The position numbers and the translations under genes were made by a program. Shown here piece after piece: positions 36,739 to 45,058 of a stretch of 64,000 nucleotides of DNA. The stretch comes from Novosphingobium sp. Gsoil 351. Its GTDB lineage: Bacteria > Pseudomonadota > Alphaproteobacteria > Sphingomonadales > Sphingomonadaceae. The stretch's first letter is position 1, and the number at the start of each line of letters is the position of its first letter. The DNA lies in contig NZ_CP046120.1 of the NCBI RefSeq assembly GCF_009707465.1, positions 3,191,501 to 3,255,500 of the forward strand, written 5' to 3'. The notes beneath the pieces were generated by a model. The model searched no databases and was not told where the DNA came from. It worked only from the letters and a program-made list of their open reading frames with translations.

Positions 36739-36888
36739 ATGAAGCAGTCCGTCCAGACGTGGCCCCAGAGTTTGGACTGCTTCGGTCGACTTACCGTGGG
36801 CAATCGAATGCATTGGCTGCCGAAGGCGCAACGTTGTTTCAGCCTGGACGCCGCAGCGAACGCGGGCTGCTTCTCAGACTGCGCGTAA
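36739..36888 (+). CDS. 49-residue Cys-rich peptide
   Basis: A short frame with a strong GGAGG six bases before its ATG encodes 49 residues, MKQSVQTWPQSLDCF through a C-terminal CFSDCA, with four cysteines. Its third codon positions are GC-rich as in neighbours. It ends 38 bases before the LuxR-type regulator. An overlapping frame (36636-36929) ends in an ATGA overlap with the regulator and is the rival interpretation, though its third positions are less biased. Function unknown. Confidence 0.4.
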   Translation: MKQSVQTWPQSLDCFGRLTVGNRMHWLPKAQRCFSLDAAANAGCFSDCA

Positions 36889-36925
36889 GCCAAGCGCATC
36901 TAGGTCTGTGCAGAAGTGACCGGCA

Positions 36926-37564
36926 ATGAGCGTCCACACTCACGTGATCGATCATGACTCGCGGCGCGGGGCCAGCGTCGCCCGGGAGTTTTTCGCACGC
37001 GGGCTGCATGCCGAGCTCTACGAAGACTTGGCCGAGTTCAAGCAATGTATGCCCAAGGACGGCTATATCTTCGCGTACGATGACCTCGATCTCTACGATG
37101 TCCGGCAGCTCCGCACGCTCATTGGAGATCGGGATATCCTGCTTCCGATGACTTTCTACTCATCCGACCCCACGCCCGAGCGAATTGTCCAGGCGATGCA
37201 GTTCGGCGCTTGGGACTACCTGAACTGGCCCTTCGATCGCACCTTGCTCGATAGGTCCTTGGATAGACTCGCCGGCCTCGGAAATCGCCTGATCGGCGAG
37301 CACCGGCGCCAGCGCGAGGCCAGGGCGAAGGTCGACAGATTGACCGCGCGCGAACGCGAGGTGCTCCGTCTAATGGCGCAGGGCAACACCAACAGAAACA
37401 TCGCGCGGGAACTCGAAATCAGTCCGCGGACTGTGGAGATTCATCGCGGCAATATGATGCGCAAGCTTGAGGCTACGAGCACATCCGATGGCGTCCGAAT
37501 TGCACTCTACGCCGGGTTCGATAGGGCGTTCACTCGCGCCGGTGCGTTCGAAATCGCGGGGTAA
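36926..37564 (+). CDS. FixJ/LuxR-type response regulator with atypical receiver
   Basis: A 212-residue regulator. The N-terminal receiver keeps the fold (HVIDHDSRRGASVAREFFAR, QAMQFGAWDYLNWPFDRTLL) but has Trp where receivers carry the invariant Lys before PF, and the phospho-Asp region reads FAYDDLDLYD. The C-terminal LuxR HTH is canonical: LTAREREVLRLMAQGNTNRN and ISPRTVEIHRGNMMRKL. It probably acts without normal phosphorylation or with altered chemistry. It is divergent from the DHp-only protein and lies just after a small Cys-rich frame. Confidence 0.85.
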   Translation: MSVHTHVIDHDSRRGASVAREFFARGLHAELYEDLAEFKQCMPKDGYIFAYDDLDLYDVRQLRTLIGDRDILLPMTFYSSDPTPERIVQAMQFGAWDYLNWPFDRTLLDRSLDRLAGLGNRLIGEHRRQREARAKVDRLTAREREVLRLMAQGNTNRNIARELEISPRTVEIHRGNMMRKLEATSTSDGVRIALYAGFDRAFTRAGAFEIAG

Positions 37565-37818
37565 CCCTCGACGGCCCGACTAAAAGGCGAGCAGCCATGA
37601 ACTCAAAACCCTTGGCCTTGAAGAAAATACAGATCGACCTTTTATCGCCGCGCAGGGCTCCATTGCGCTCGGCCGTCTTCCTTGTCGTCGCGGGCGCGGA
37701 GCTTCTGGCGGCGTCAAGCTGTTAGGCTCTCCGGCTGCACGCCTGCTTGCCTTTGCGGCCTCGGTTTGAGACGTTTGCTCTCTTGATGCAAACCTTCCCG
37801 GAACCTTTGCGGCATTCC

Positions 37819-38031
37819 TCAGCAAGCTCCTCGGTCCAGATCACGCAGGGCAGCCATCACATCATCGTATTGGAGGGGCCGGTCGACACCAGGTGGGTGG
37901 CGAAGCGCGGGTTGATGCTCGACCGCGTGAGCATCTGACGCCCACGAAGCCAGAATTGCCCGCTTCACCTCGGGTTCGAGCTGCGGATGGCGCACAACTT
38001 GCGCAGGATCACCAAAATTGGAGAGGAACAC
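37819..38031 (-). CDS. Small conserved hypothetical protein
   Basis: A 70-residue protein starting at GTG 38031 with AAAGGAG eight bases upstream. The core LEPEVKRAILASWASDAHAV then RHPPGVDRPLQYDDVMAALR resembles small uncharacterised proteins common in alphaproteobacteria, often near heat-shock genes. It lies 119 bases downstream of hsp20 on the same strand and may be co-induced. No function is known to me. Confidence 0.7.
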   Translation of the reverse strand: MFLSNFGDPAQVVRHPQLEPEVKRAILASWASDAHAVEHQPALRHPPGVDRPLQYDDVMAALRDLDRGAC

Positions 38032-38150
38032 GAGCTTGTCTCCTTTCTAACTGTCCTCACACTTGCAGATGAGCGGACCGCGCTGCCGGGCCTCAACCCG
38101 GGCGGCTGCCGGCCTGCTCCAAGCAGTGCCGGCAAACCGCAACCGATATT

Positions 38151-38627
38151 TCAGCCGGTGGCGCTCGCCTTGGCCTTGGGCCCTTCGAGCTGGTCGTTGG
38201 CGGCCTTGGCGCTGATCTCGATACGCCGAGGCTTCATCGCTTCGGGCACCACACGCTTCAGGTCGATAGTCAACAAACCGTGCTCAAACGTGGCGTTTCC
38301 AGCCTCGATGAAGTCGGCAAGCTGAAAGCGCCGTTCGAAGGCGTGGGTTGCAATGCCGCGGTGCAGATACTCGCCCTTGGTCTCACTTTGGGAAGGCTTG
38401 CCAGTAACGGTCAGCAGGTTCTGCTGAGCGACGATGTCAATCTCCTCGGGCCGGAAGCCGGCAACCGCAAGCGTGATCCGGTAACTGTCTTCGCCCTCCC
38501 TCAGCAGATCGAACGGAGGAAAGCCGTCGGATGCGTCGGCGCGGGATCCCGTCTCGAGAAGGTCGAACAGACGGTCGAAGCCGACCGTCGAACGGCGGTA
38601 AGGGGCAAAGTCGAAGTTGGTTCTCAT
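38151..38627 (-). CDS. Hsp20/alpha-crystallin small heat-shock protein
   Basis: A 158-residue IbpA-type holdase. It has the N-terminal MRTNFDFAPYRRSTVGFDRL, the alpha-crystallin domain (SYRITLAVAGFRPEEIDIVA, LLTVTGKPSQSE, HRGIATHAFERRFQLADFIE, GLLTIDLKRVVPE) and a C-terminal RRIEIS anchor. ATG 38627 has GAGGAGGA upstream; a longer reading to 38702 is not needed. A CTTGAAA box 130 bases upstream resembles a heat-shock -35 element, but no matching -10 was found. Confidence 0.93.
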   Translation of the reverse strand: MRTNFDFAPYRRSTVGFDRLFDLLETGSRADASDGFPPFDLLREGEDSYRITLAVAGFRPEEIDIVAQQNLLTVTGKPSQSETKGEYLHRGIATHAFERRFQLADFIEAGNATFEHGLLTIDLKRVVPEAMKPRRIEISAKAANDQLEGPKAKASATG

Positions 38628-38765
38628 TTCCAAATCCTCCTCACGAAGCAATTCGGACTTGAGTTGCACCGGTGACGAAGAGCCGGTGCCCTCTACGTCC
38701 ACCGGACCCGAACACGGCGCCCGGCACCGCTTGAGCTAGTTTCGGGGAACCCAGTTTCAAGATTT

Positions 38766-38921
38766 TTGACCGAGGACCAGGCCAAAATTTTCGAACGAGC
38801 AGGTTTCAGAAGGCTTGTCGGTCGCGTCCACTTCCTGAAGTCGATCATTCGCATCGATGCAGCTATGGTGGAGGCGGGGTGGAACCGGCTTGCGGACGCC
38901 TGGGCGAGGGGCCAATCATGA
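38766..38921 (+). CDS. 51-residue coupled small protein
   Basis: A frame from TTG 38766 encodes 51 residues (LTEDQAKIFERAGFRRLVGR, then HFLKSIIRIDAAMVEAGW, ending WARGQS) and stops in an ATGA overlap with the next gene. The coupling and amphipathic, protein-like composition favour a real gene, although the start is a rare codon without a clear ribosome site and the frame is open further upstream. Function unknown. Confidence 0.35.
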   Translation: MTEDQAKIFERAGFRRLVGRVHFLKSIIRIDAAMVEAGWNRLADAWARGQS

Positions 38922-39571
38922 ATATTCCCGCGGACATCTTCACCGAGCACAACAACGTCGATCCCGATACATTGGCCAATCTTGGTCCTTTGCGTCGTTT
39001 GGCAGGCATTTGGGAAGGCCGGAAGGGTATCGATCTTGCCCCCAAAGCCGATGGCCCCGAGCGGCGCGAGTACCTTGAGCGGATCGAGATGCAGCCGATC
39101 GACCCGCAGAGCAACGGGCCCCAGCTTTTGTATGGCCTGCGGTATCACGCTCACATCAACACGATTGATGAGGACATTACCTTTCACGACCAGGTGGGTT
39201 ACTGGCTGTGGGAACCGGCGACTGGCCTGATCATGCAGACGCTGACAATCCCTCGCGGGCAGGTCGTGATGGCCTCCGGCCACGCGACAAAGGGCGACAT
39301 GCAACTGACACTCGAGGCCACACGCGGGCGGACCGACTACGGAATCTGTTCAACCAGCTTTCTGGAGGGTGCATTTCGCACCGATCGCTATCGGATCGAG
39401 GTATTATTTCATCGCGATGGATCGTGGAGTTATGTGAGTGACACCAGCCTGATGGTCCGTGGTCGCGCCGAGCCGTTCGCACATCGCGACGCGAACAGGC
39501 TTGCCAAGGTCGGAGAGGCCGACGTCAACCCATGGCTCAAAATCGTGAAAGCACGCGTCGTGGCTGAATGA
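38918..39571 (+). CDS. FABP-like heme-binding beta-barrel protein (nitrobindin-like)
   Basis: A 217-residue soluble protein of the heme-binding beta-barrel/DUF1794 group. Typical segments are LGPLRRLAGIWEGRKGIDLA near the N-terminus, YGLRYHAHI, FHDQVGYWLWEPATGLIMQT and a C-terminal barrel. The length exceeds minimal nitrobindins by about 50 residues. It may bind a heme or lipid-like ligand; the axial His is not certain. ATG 38918 has GAGGGG upstream and overlaps the stop of a small upstream frame, and its own stop overlaps the next small gene. Confidence 0.7.
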   Translation: MNIPADIFTEHNNVDPDTLANLGPLRRLAGIWEGRKGIDLAPKADGPERREYLERIEMQPIDPQSNGPQLLYGLRYHAHINTIDEDITFHDQVGYWLWEPATGLIMQTLTIPRGQVVMASGHATKGDMQLTLEATRGRTDYGICSTSFLEGAFRTDRYRIEVLFHRDGSWSYVSDTSLMVRGRAEPFAHRDANRLAKVGEADVNPWLKIVKARVVAE

Positions 39572-39717
39572 CCGAACCCGAGACGCGGACCGTGGTCGTC
39601 AAAGACGGCGGGGGACTCGAGCTGGTGCGCCGACCCGGTCAGCAGTTCGAACGCAATGCCACCCGTTTGTGCAAGCTCCCTGCACGAGGTGACCCGGAAT
39701 CGCTCGATGCCAACTGA
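39568..39717 (+). CDS. 49-residue coupled small protein
   Basis: An ATG at 39568 overlaps the previous stop (ATGA) and opens a 49-residue frame: MTEPETRTVVVKDGGGLELV, then RRPGQQFERNATRLCKLPAR. Codon use is like its neighbours. It has no membrane segment and one Cys. The four-base overlap suggests translation with the heme-binding beta-barrel gene. I do not recognise the family. Confidence 0.45.
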   Translation: MTEPETRTVVVKDGGGLELVRRPGQQFERNATRLCKLPARGDPESLDAN

Positions 39718-40042
39718 ATGAGGTCGGTTACCACAGTCACTGCCAGCGCTGGGGACGTCGCAACTTCAGGAGACTTGCCGGTCCCTCCGCGATCGTCGAT
39801 GTGTCGTCAAGTCGGCGATGATCGGGATCGGGCGCTGACCGGACCGTCGGGCGCACTGCGTTTTTTATGGATCGGCTCTCTATTTTGGTCCTTAGCTGAC
39901 TTTGCATATCACCGGGGCCGGTCTCAAGGCTCCTAGGAACCGGGAAGCACGTTTTGGTGCCGATCTCGCGGCCGACAACGAAGTGAATCCCCCGACCATT
40001 TTTTGATGGTTGGTGCTGACCGTAGAACGGGCGAAGACCACC
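39718..40042. other. Intergenic region before the cNBD flavoprotein
   Basis: About 325 bases with no convincing gene. Short plus-strand frames exist but lack a ribosome site or family resemblance. The promoter of the following gene should lie here. Confidence 0.35.
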
Positions 40043-41653
40043 ATGGAGACGATAGGCCTTGACCTAGCCAGCATGCCGCGCGTGCCCTTGGCCGCGTCGC
40101 ATGTTGCACGGCTGCGCGAAGTCGGGCGTGAAGCGCGATACCGTGCCGGCGATATTGTGGCCGAAGCCGGGCAACCCATGGACCGCTTCATCTATGTCGT
40201 CGACGGTGAGATCGAGCCGCTTGATCCGACGACAGGGACGCGCCCCATCAATGCGACCCTGGGTCCAACCCAGTTCGCCGGCGAACTGAGCTTTCTTGCG
40301 GGTGGCGCCTGGGGTTTGGCGATGCGTTCCGTGTGCGAGACTCGCACCATCGAAGTTGATCGCCCCGTCATGCTCGGGCTCATGCGTGAGATTCCTGAAC
40401 TCAGCGATCACATCCTGACCGTCTTTGCGGCGCGACGGCGCCGGCAGTTCGAGGCGGGTGCGAGTTCCCTCGTCCTGATCGGCGAGGACACCGATCCGCG
40501 GGTCCAAAGTGTCGCGATATTTTTGAACCGAAACCGCATTCCATACCGGTCGGTGCAACTTGGAACGGCGGAGGGCGAGCACGCGGCACGTGCGTGTGCC
40601 ATCCAGCCGCCCCGGCCCGCGGTCGTGTTCGGCCGCAACGAGGAACTGGTAGATCCCACGCCGCTGTCCGTCGCCCGGAGGCTCGGTCTCGATATCGCGA
40701 TCTGTGATCATGAAGACATCGATGTCCTCGTCGTCGGCAGCGGTCCAGCTGGTGTCGCTGCGGCGGTATACGCCGGGGCGGAAGGACTATCGGCGCTGGT
40801 AATCGAAGACACTGCGATTGGAGGACAGGCCGGGACCTCCAGCCGTATCGAAAATTACATGGGCTTCCCGACCGGCATTTCGGGTGCCGACCTGGTTTTC
40901 CGGGGCCAGATACAGGCGATGAAGTTCGGCACACGCTTTGCCATGCCCCATCGTGTCACCAAACTGGAGCAAGGCGACAACGGCGCGCTTTGCGTGACCA
41001 TTGATGGTGAGACATCATTCTGCGTCCGCTCGGTGGTGATTGCCACCGGGGTGCAATATCGGCGTTTGCCGATCGACCGCCTCGAGGACTTCGAAGGTGC
41101 CGGGGTCTATTATGCTGCAACGGAGATGGAATCGCGCCTGTGTGGCAACAGCGAGGCTATCATCATTGGGGGCGGCAACAGTGCCGGACAGGCTGCGACG
41201 TACCTGGCGCGTAGTGCTGGGCACGTCCACCTGGTTGTAAGGGCCGACAGTCTGGCCGCTAGCATGAGCGACTACCTTCGACGGCGGCTGGAGGCCGATC
41301 CTGCGATTAGCATCCACTACCGCAGTTGCGTCAGGTCGTTGCATGGGGATGGCTGGCTCCAGTGCGTAACGCTCGAGGGACCTGGCGGACGACACGAGAT
41401 TAGCACACGTGCGTTGTTTGTCATGGTCGGTGCAGCGCCTAACACCAGCTGGCTGCCGCCATGCGTTTCGCTCGATGGCAAAGGGTTTGTCAAAACTGGA
41501 ACAGAAGTCGGCGCGGCGTTTCCTCACGCGACATCACATCCGCTCATCTTTGCTGTCGGCGATGTCCGCGCCAGTTCGGTCAAGCGCGTCGCGTCGGCGG
41601 TCGGAGAGGGTTCGGTAGTTGTCAGCGAGATCTGGTCGGTACTTAACTCTTAA
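40043..41653 (+). CDS. cNBD-linked thioredoxin-reductase-like flavoprotein
   Basis: About 536 residues in three modules. Residues 1-140 are a cyclic-nucleotide-binding-like domain (RYRAGDIVAEAGQPMDRFIY, FAGELSFLAGG). Residues about 145-215 are a glutaredoxin-like fold without CxxC. The rest is a thioredoxin-reductase-type FAD/NAD(P)H unit: VLVVGSGPAGVAAAVYAG, IGGQAGTSSRIENYMGFP, IIIGGGNSAGQAATYLAR and IFAVGDVRASSVKRVASAVG. The CxxC normally near GGQ is replaced by AGTSS, so it cannot reduce thioredoxin in the usual way. The start may be ATG 40043 or an upstream TTG/GTG near 40010. Confidence 0.85.
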   Translation: METIGLDLASMPRVPLAASHVARLREVGREARYRAGDIVAEAGQPMDRFIYVVDGEIEPLDPTTGTRPINATLGPTQFAGELSFLAGGAWGLAMRSVCETRTIEVDRPVMLGLMREIPELSDHILTVFAARRRRQFEAGASSLVLIGEDTDPRVQSVAIFLNRNRIPYRSVQLGTAEGEHAARACAIQPPRPAVVFGRNEELVDPTPLSVARRLGLDIAICDHEDIDVLVVGSGPAGVAAAVYAGAEGLSALVIEDTAIGGQAGTSSRIENYMGFPTGISGADLVFRGQIQAMKFGTRFAMPHRVTKLEQGDNGALCVTIDGETSFCVRSVVIATGVQYRRLPIDRLEDFEGAGVYYAATEMESRLCGNSEAIIIGGGNSAGQAATYLARSAGHVHLVVRADSLAASMSDYLRRRLEADPAISIHYRSCVRSLHGDGWLQCVTLEGPGGRHEISTRALFVMVGAAPNTSWLPPCVSLDGKGFVKTGTEVGAAFPHATSHPLIFAVGDVRASSVKRVASAVGEGSVVVSEIWSVLNS

Positions 41654-41934
41654 AGACCGCCGGCCAGCGGCACGCACCATCTGACGCCAAGGTCATTTTG
41701 GGGCCGGCAGCAGGCAGGCAGGTTTCGGTTGGCACCCAAGCCATAGCCGCCCGTCGGCTTGCTGCCCTCTTTCTGACACTGGTGTTTAACCACGCTTCCA
41801 AAGTCGGAGCTGGGGGGCATCGGGTCTCAGATTTATCGGCGCGCGTTTGCAAAATTTCCAGAGAACGTAACGGCGGCTTTGCGCGTTGTGCTGGGGCGGC
41901 CGCCCGCTCCGGTCGCGACAGGACTTGCCCGCCT

Positions 41935-42912
41935 ATGCCATTTGCCCTTCATCCCCCCGTTGTCGCTGCCGTCGCGCTTGCCCTCGCCCTGGGCGGTTGC
42001 GAAAAACTTGAGCCGGCCCGACCTGCGGACGAGGCTCGCAATGCAGCACGCGAACGGGTCCTGGCGCGCAAGCTCCAGGCCGCCTGTTCTTCGCCGGCAA
42101 CTTTCGACCGGCTCAAACAGGTGGCGTTCGAAGAGGCTGTCCGAATCCGCAATGCCGACCCTGCCAACCTCGACACCTTGGCGACATATTCAACCGTCCG
42201 CATGGAGAACCCGGTGGTCAAGAGCCGCGACGAGGCTCTGGACGTCACGGTGTGCGCAGGGCGCTTCGTGCTCGATCTGCCAGTCGGCGCCGAGCGCGGC
42301 TTTGGCGGGGTGCGACGGTTAAGCGCAGACGTCGAATACGCAGCGCAAATGGCGGCGGATGGCAGCGGGCTGGTTTACCAGATCAAGGGGGCTGAGCCGA
42401 TCATCTACAAACTGGCGGCGTTCGATCTGCGTCACTCGACCTATTCTACTCCGAAGGTGCGCTCCGGCGCACTGGCAGACAATGCAGTCGCGGTCCCGAC
42501 CGCGTCTGCAACGGCCGGGGCGCGACCGCCCGAAACCGCGCCGGTTCCAGCGGCGGTGTCGCGGCAGGTCCGTGCGCAGGTCTCGCGACCCAGCACGGTA
42601 GCGCAGCCACGGGTGGTCGCCGCACCGACCCCCCGAGCTGCCTCCTCCAATCCCAGCTTCGACTGCCGCAAAGCCGGCGCGCGCAGCGAAAGAATGGTGT
42701 GCGCCAGTTCGCGCCTCGCGGCGCTAGATCGTGCGATGTCATTGCAGTTCTACTCGGCCTTAAGCACTGCGGACAACGGAACGCGCGCCGAACTCAGGCG
42801 CAGCCGCGACCGCTTCCTTGCTTTCCGCAACCGCTGCCCCAACGAGGAATGCGTCGCCCAGGCCTATCAAGACCGCATGGCGGAAATCCGCGACATCGCC
42901 GCGGGGCCCTGA
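41935..42912 (+). CDS. Lipoprotein with LprI-like C-terminal domain
   Basis: A 325-residue probable lipoprotein. The signal peptide VVAAVALALALGGCEKLEP ends in a lipobox Cys. A middle domain of about 140 residues with two Cys is unassigned, followed by a Pro/Ala/Val-rich linker. The last 85 residues (SFDCRKAGARSERMVCASSR, LAALDRAMSLQFYSAL, FLAFRNRCPNEECVAQAYQD) match the DUF1311/LprI lysozyme-inhibitor-like family. It may protect the envelope or bind cell-wall hydrolases. ATG 41935 is the start that gives the signal peptide. Confidence 0.75.
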   Translation: MPFALHPPVVAAVALALALGGCEKLEPARPADEARNAARERVLARKLQAACSSPATFDRLKQVAFEEAVRIRNADPANLDTLATYSTVRMENPVVKSRDEALDVTVCAGRFVLDLPVGAERGFGGVRRLSADVEYAAQMAADGSGLVYQIKGAEPIIYKLAAFDLRHSTYSTPKVRSGALADNAVAVPTASATAGARPPETAPVPAAVSRQVRAQVSRPSTVAQPRVVAAPTPRAASSNPSFDCRKAGARSERMVCASSRLAALDRAMSLQFYSALSTADNGTRAELRRSRDRFLAFRNRCPNEECVAQAYQDRMAEIRDIAAGP

Positions 42913-42926
42913 TCTGATTTCGAGCC

Positions 42927-43538
42927 TTACGTCCCATGGCGCGCTTTGGGTTGCCGCTCCACTTCGAAGTCGATCGGCTTGAACGAGCCCCCGTTCGATG
43001 CCCCGGCCGAACAGGCGGTCAGGCCGAGAACTAGGTCGGTCACTGCTCGCAGGCGAATGTAGTCACCGGCGCGGCTGATCGGCGGGAGAACCTGTAGGCG
43101 GCCGGTTTCGCTATCGACGGGCACATTCATGAAGACGTTGAATGCTGTGGGAATCGCGTCGGGTTCGATCCCGTAGGGCGCGAGCGCCTCGGCGAGATTG
43201 CCGAAGCAACCGCGGTGAACTGGTTCGTTGGGATAAAAATGGCGAAACGTCGCCTCGCTGCACGGGGTCAGCAGGAAGTCGTGACGACCCACGGTGTCCT
43301 CGACGATCTCGAGCAGAGGGTTCGAGCGGTTGGACCACAACCGGTTGCCGGTGGTCAGGCGGATGGTCTCCTCATAGTCGAAGGTTCGCCCTGAAGAGAT
43401 AACCTCCCGCACATCCGCCGCATTGTAGGCAAGCAGATCGCAGACTTGAACGCCTTGGGGGTCGGTGATCTTCAATATCTGGCCCACGCTGAGCCGAAAT
43501 GCGGTTCCACTGCGCGGTGGTATCCGTCCAGTTGTCAT
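42927..43538 (-). CDS. DUF1989 (urea-carboxylase-associated) family protein
   Basis: A 203-residue DUF1989 protein. Conserved stretches are QILKITDPQGVQVCDLLAYN, TIRLTTGNRLWSNRSNPLLE, DTVGRHDFLLTPCSEATFRH and FNVFMNVPVDSETGRLQVLP; it has the Cys and His residues of the likely metal site. These proteins accompany urea or guanidine metabolism genes. Its ATG at 43538 overlaps the stop of the GntA-like gene, so the two are coupled and probably act on the same nitrogen compound. An upstream ATG at 43574 is less likely. Confidence 0.8.
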   Translation of the reverse strand: MTTGRIPPRSGTAFRLSVGQILKITDPQGVQVCDLLAYNAADVREVISSGRTFDYEETIRLTTGNRLWSNRSNPLLEIVEDTVGRHDFLLTPCSEATFRHFYPNEPVHRGCFGNLAEALAPYGIEPDAIPTAFNVFMNVPVDSETGRLQVLPPISRAGDYIRLRAVTDLVLGLTACSAGASNGGSFKPIDFEVERQPKARHGT

Positions 43539-44219
43539 TGCGAAGCCCGCTGGTCGCGAAACGGGCACCGCCAATCCGCCCCGACTTGCCGCCCGCTGTA
43601 TTGCGCCGCCGCGCTCGTTTCGCCGTGTTTCCCCAGCATTGGATTTATATCCCCGGCCAGCGCGATATCGCGCTCGAGAATTTTCGAGCGCATCTTGTCG
43701 TAGCGGCCTTCTTCACGCAGGCGTTCGAATTGGTCGTGGAGGTTGAAAACGAGCGTGGGGCGAGGGAAAGCGGCGCGCCAGCCGTGAGGCAGCGGGGTGC
43801 AATCCGACAACGAAGAATGCCTCGCCGCCGAAGCTTAGCGAAAAGTGCGGATCGGAGGGGTCCGCGCTGACGCGGTGGTCGTAGGGCTGGCCAAGCCAGG
43901 TGTCCTTGTCGGCGAACGACTGGATGCGCTGCCACATGAGCGCCTCGAAGCGCGCTTCGTCCAGGTTGTCGGGCCCCTCAAACGAGACCGCGAGGCTGCG
44001 CAGACCGGTCGGGTCCCGGCGATAGGCGTCGGCCCATTCGAGCAGCGCGCTATGAATGCTCAGATCGTCCCAGCTGCTTTCGAGTGAAAGGCAGGCCATG
44101 ACTTTGAGCGAACCGCGCGCCAAAGCCGATTTCGCCCCTACGCAGGGAAAGTCTGGCGAGGCGACCGTTTCGAACAAGGCGGATTCTGCGCGCGCCTGCG
44201 CATTTTTATCGACGAACAT
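43535..44219 (-). pseudogene. GntA-like (YqcI/YcgG) heme-dependent N-hydroxylase, one-base frameshift
   Basis: Once corrected, about 227 residues of the YqcI/YcgG family, which includes the pre-guanitoxin N-hydroxylase GntA. The first frame has FPCVGAKSALARGSLKVMAC, TWLGQPYDHRVSADPSDPHF and GEAFFVVGLHPAASRLARRF; the second has FNLHDQFERLREEGRYDKMR and ERDIALAGDINPMLGKHGET. The break is at a T3 run (plus AAA, 43767-43769); removing one T joins them. Full domain content and tight overlap with DUF1989 suggest assembly error. Substrate unknown; an arginine- or guanidine-like amine is plausible. Confidence 0.75.
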
Positions 44220-44676
44220 CCGGTTGAAATCCTTTGCGGCCCAACGGGCTTAAGTCTCTGCGGTTCCATCGGATTTGGGCCACGCCGCCAATTTACGTCG
44301 GTTGGCGCGTTAGGTAGCGGGACCCCCAATTCAGATTGTGGCGGTGGTTCATCGTAAACGACATCGAAGGTAAGTCGCTCTGCGACGATGCTGGCGATCC
44401 GATCGTATTGGCGACGCAAGACGAGGCCGTGCGCTGGATTAAACCAGGGGAACAAGTCGTGTCGTACCTGGGTCGTCGGCGGGAAAAGACAGCTCAAGGC
44501 CGTTGACAGAGCAGCCTCGGCCACCCCGCATGGACCATCCATTTGTAAGTTCTCGCTCAAGGACGCCTGCACTGCCCGACTTTCTTGCGACTCACCGGGG
44601 CGTTTTGGTGATATCCCACCCCTGGATAGAGGCTTACGCAGGTCGCCCTGGGGTAAAGTCTATGTCGTGGTAGCTA

Positions 44677-44835
44677 ATGATCGGCGCGGTTGTGATCGCG
44701 TTCTTGGCCGGCGGATTGATAACTGCAGAATGTCTCTGCCGACGCGATGAGGAGCCGCGCTCGTTTTTGTCGGTCGACGAGGACGCGGCTCCGCCGCCAA
44801 CCTGGGAGGGCGATTCACCAAACGAAGGCCTTTAG
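44677..44835 (+). CDS. 52-residue single-pass membrane peptide
   Basis: A short frame starting at ATG 44677 encodes an N-terminal hydrophobic helix (MIGAVVIAFLAGGLITAECL) followed by a basic pair and an acidic, Pro-rich tail ending NEGL. The topology is that of a small inner-membrane protein with a cytoplasmic tail. The ribosome site is weak and no neighbour is adjacent, so support is only moderate. Confidence 0.35.
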   Translation: MIGAVVIAFLAGGLITAECLCRRDEEPRSFLSVDEDAAPPPTWEGDSPNEGL

Positions 44836-45011
44836 CCGATCGGTTAATTTTTCGACGCTCCGGTTCGGGTCGGTTTTTCTTTCGGGCGCCCCCCCGGTTA
44901 GCTGGCCCTCGCCGTCAACCTTAGCTCGGTTCGACGGGCGCCACGCTCTGTTGACCCCGCTTCTCTAGCGAAGACGTAGTCGCGACCAAGTTAACCTGCG
45001 CATATCGGAAC

Positions 45012-45058
45012 GCCAGCAATGGCGGGCGGGACTTCGGGTCAAGTGGAGCCCGTCCTCA
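45012..45058 (+). repeat. 47-bp repeat, copy A (inverted partner at 47950)
   Basis: This 47-base sequence occurs again in inverted orientation at 47950-47996 with one mismatch. Each copy contains an ATG that opens a small frame beginning MAGGTSGQVEPVL; beyond the repeat the two frames diverge. From this copy the frame runs plus-strand to 45183. Function unknown. Confidence 0.8.

Noticed and set aside
36606..36929. 107-codon frame ending in ATGA at the LuxR regulator
   Set aside because: Third-position GC is weaker than in the overlapping 49-residue frame and its ribosome site is poor; kept only as an alternative.
38754..38761. Heat-shock sigma -35 box (CTTGAAA) for hsp20
   Set aside because: No -10 element at the right distance and it lies inside a candidate small frame.
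44138..44572. 144-codon minus-strand frame upstream of the GntA-like gene
   Set aside because: It overlaps the GntA-like gene by 80 bases, has no recognised family and lacks a clear ribosome site.
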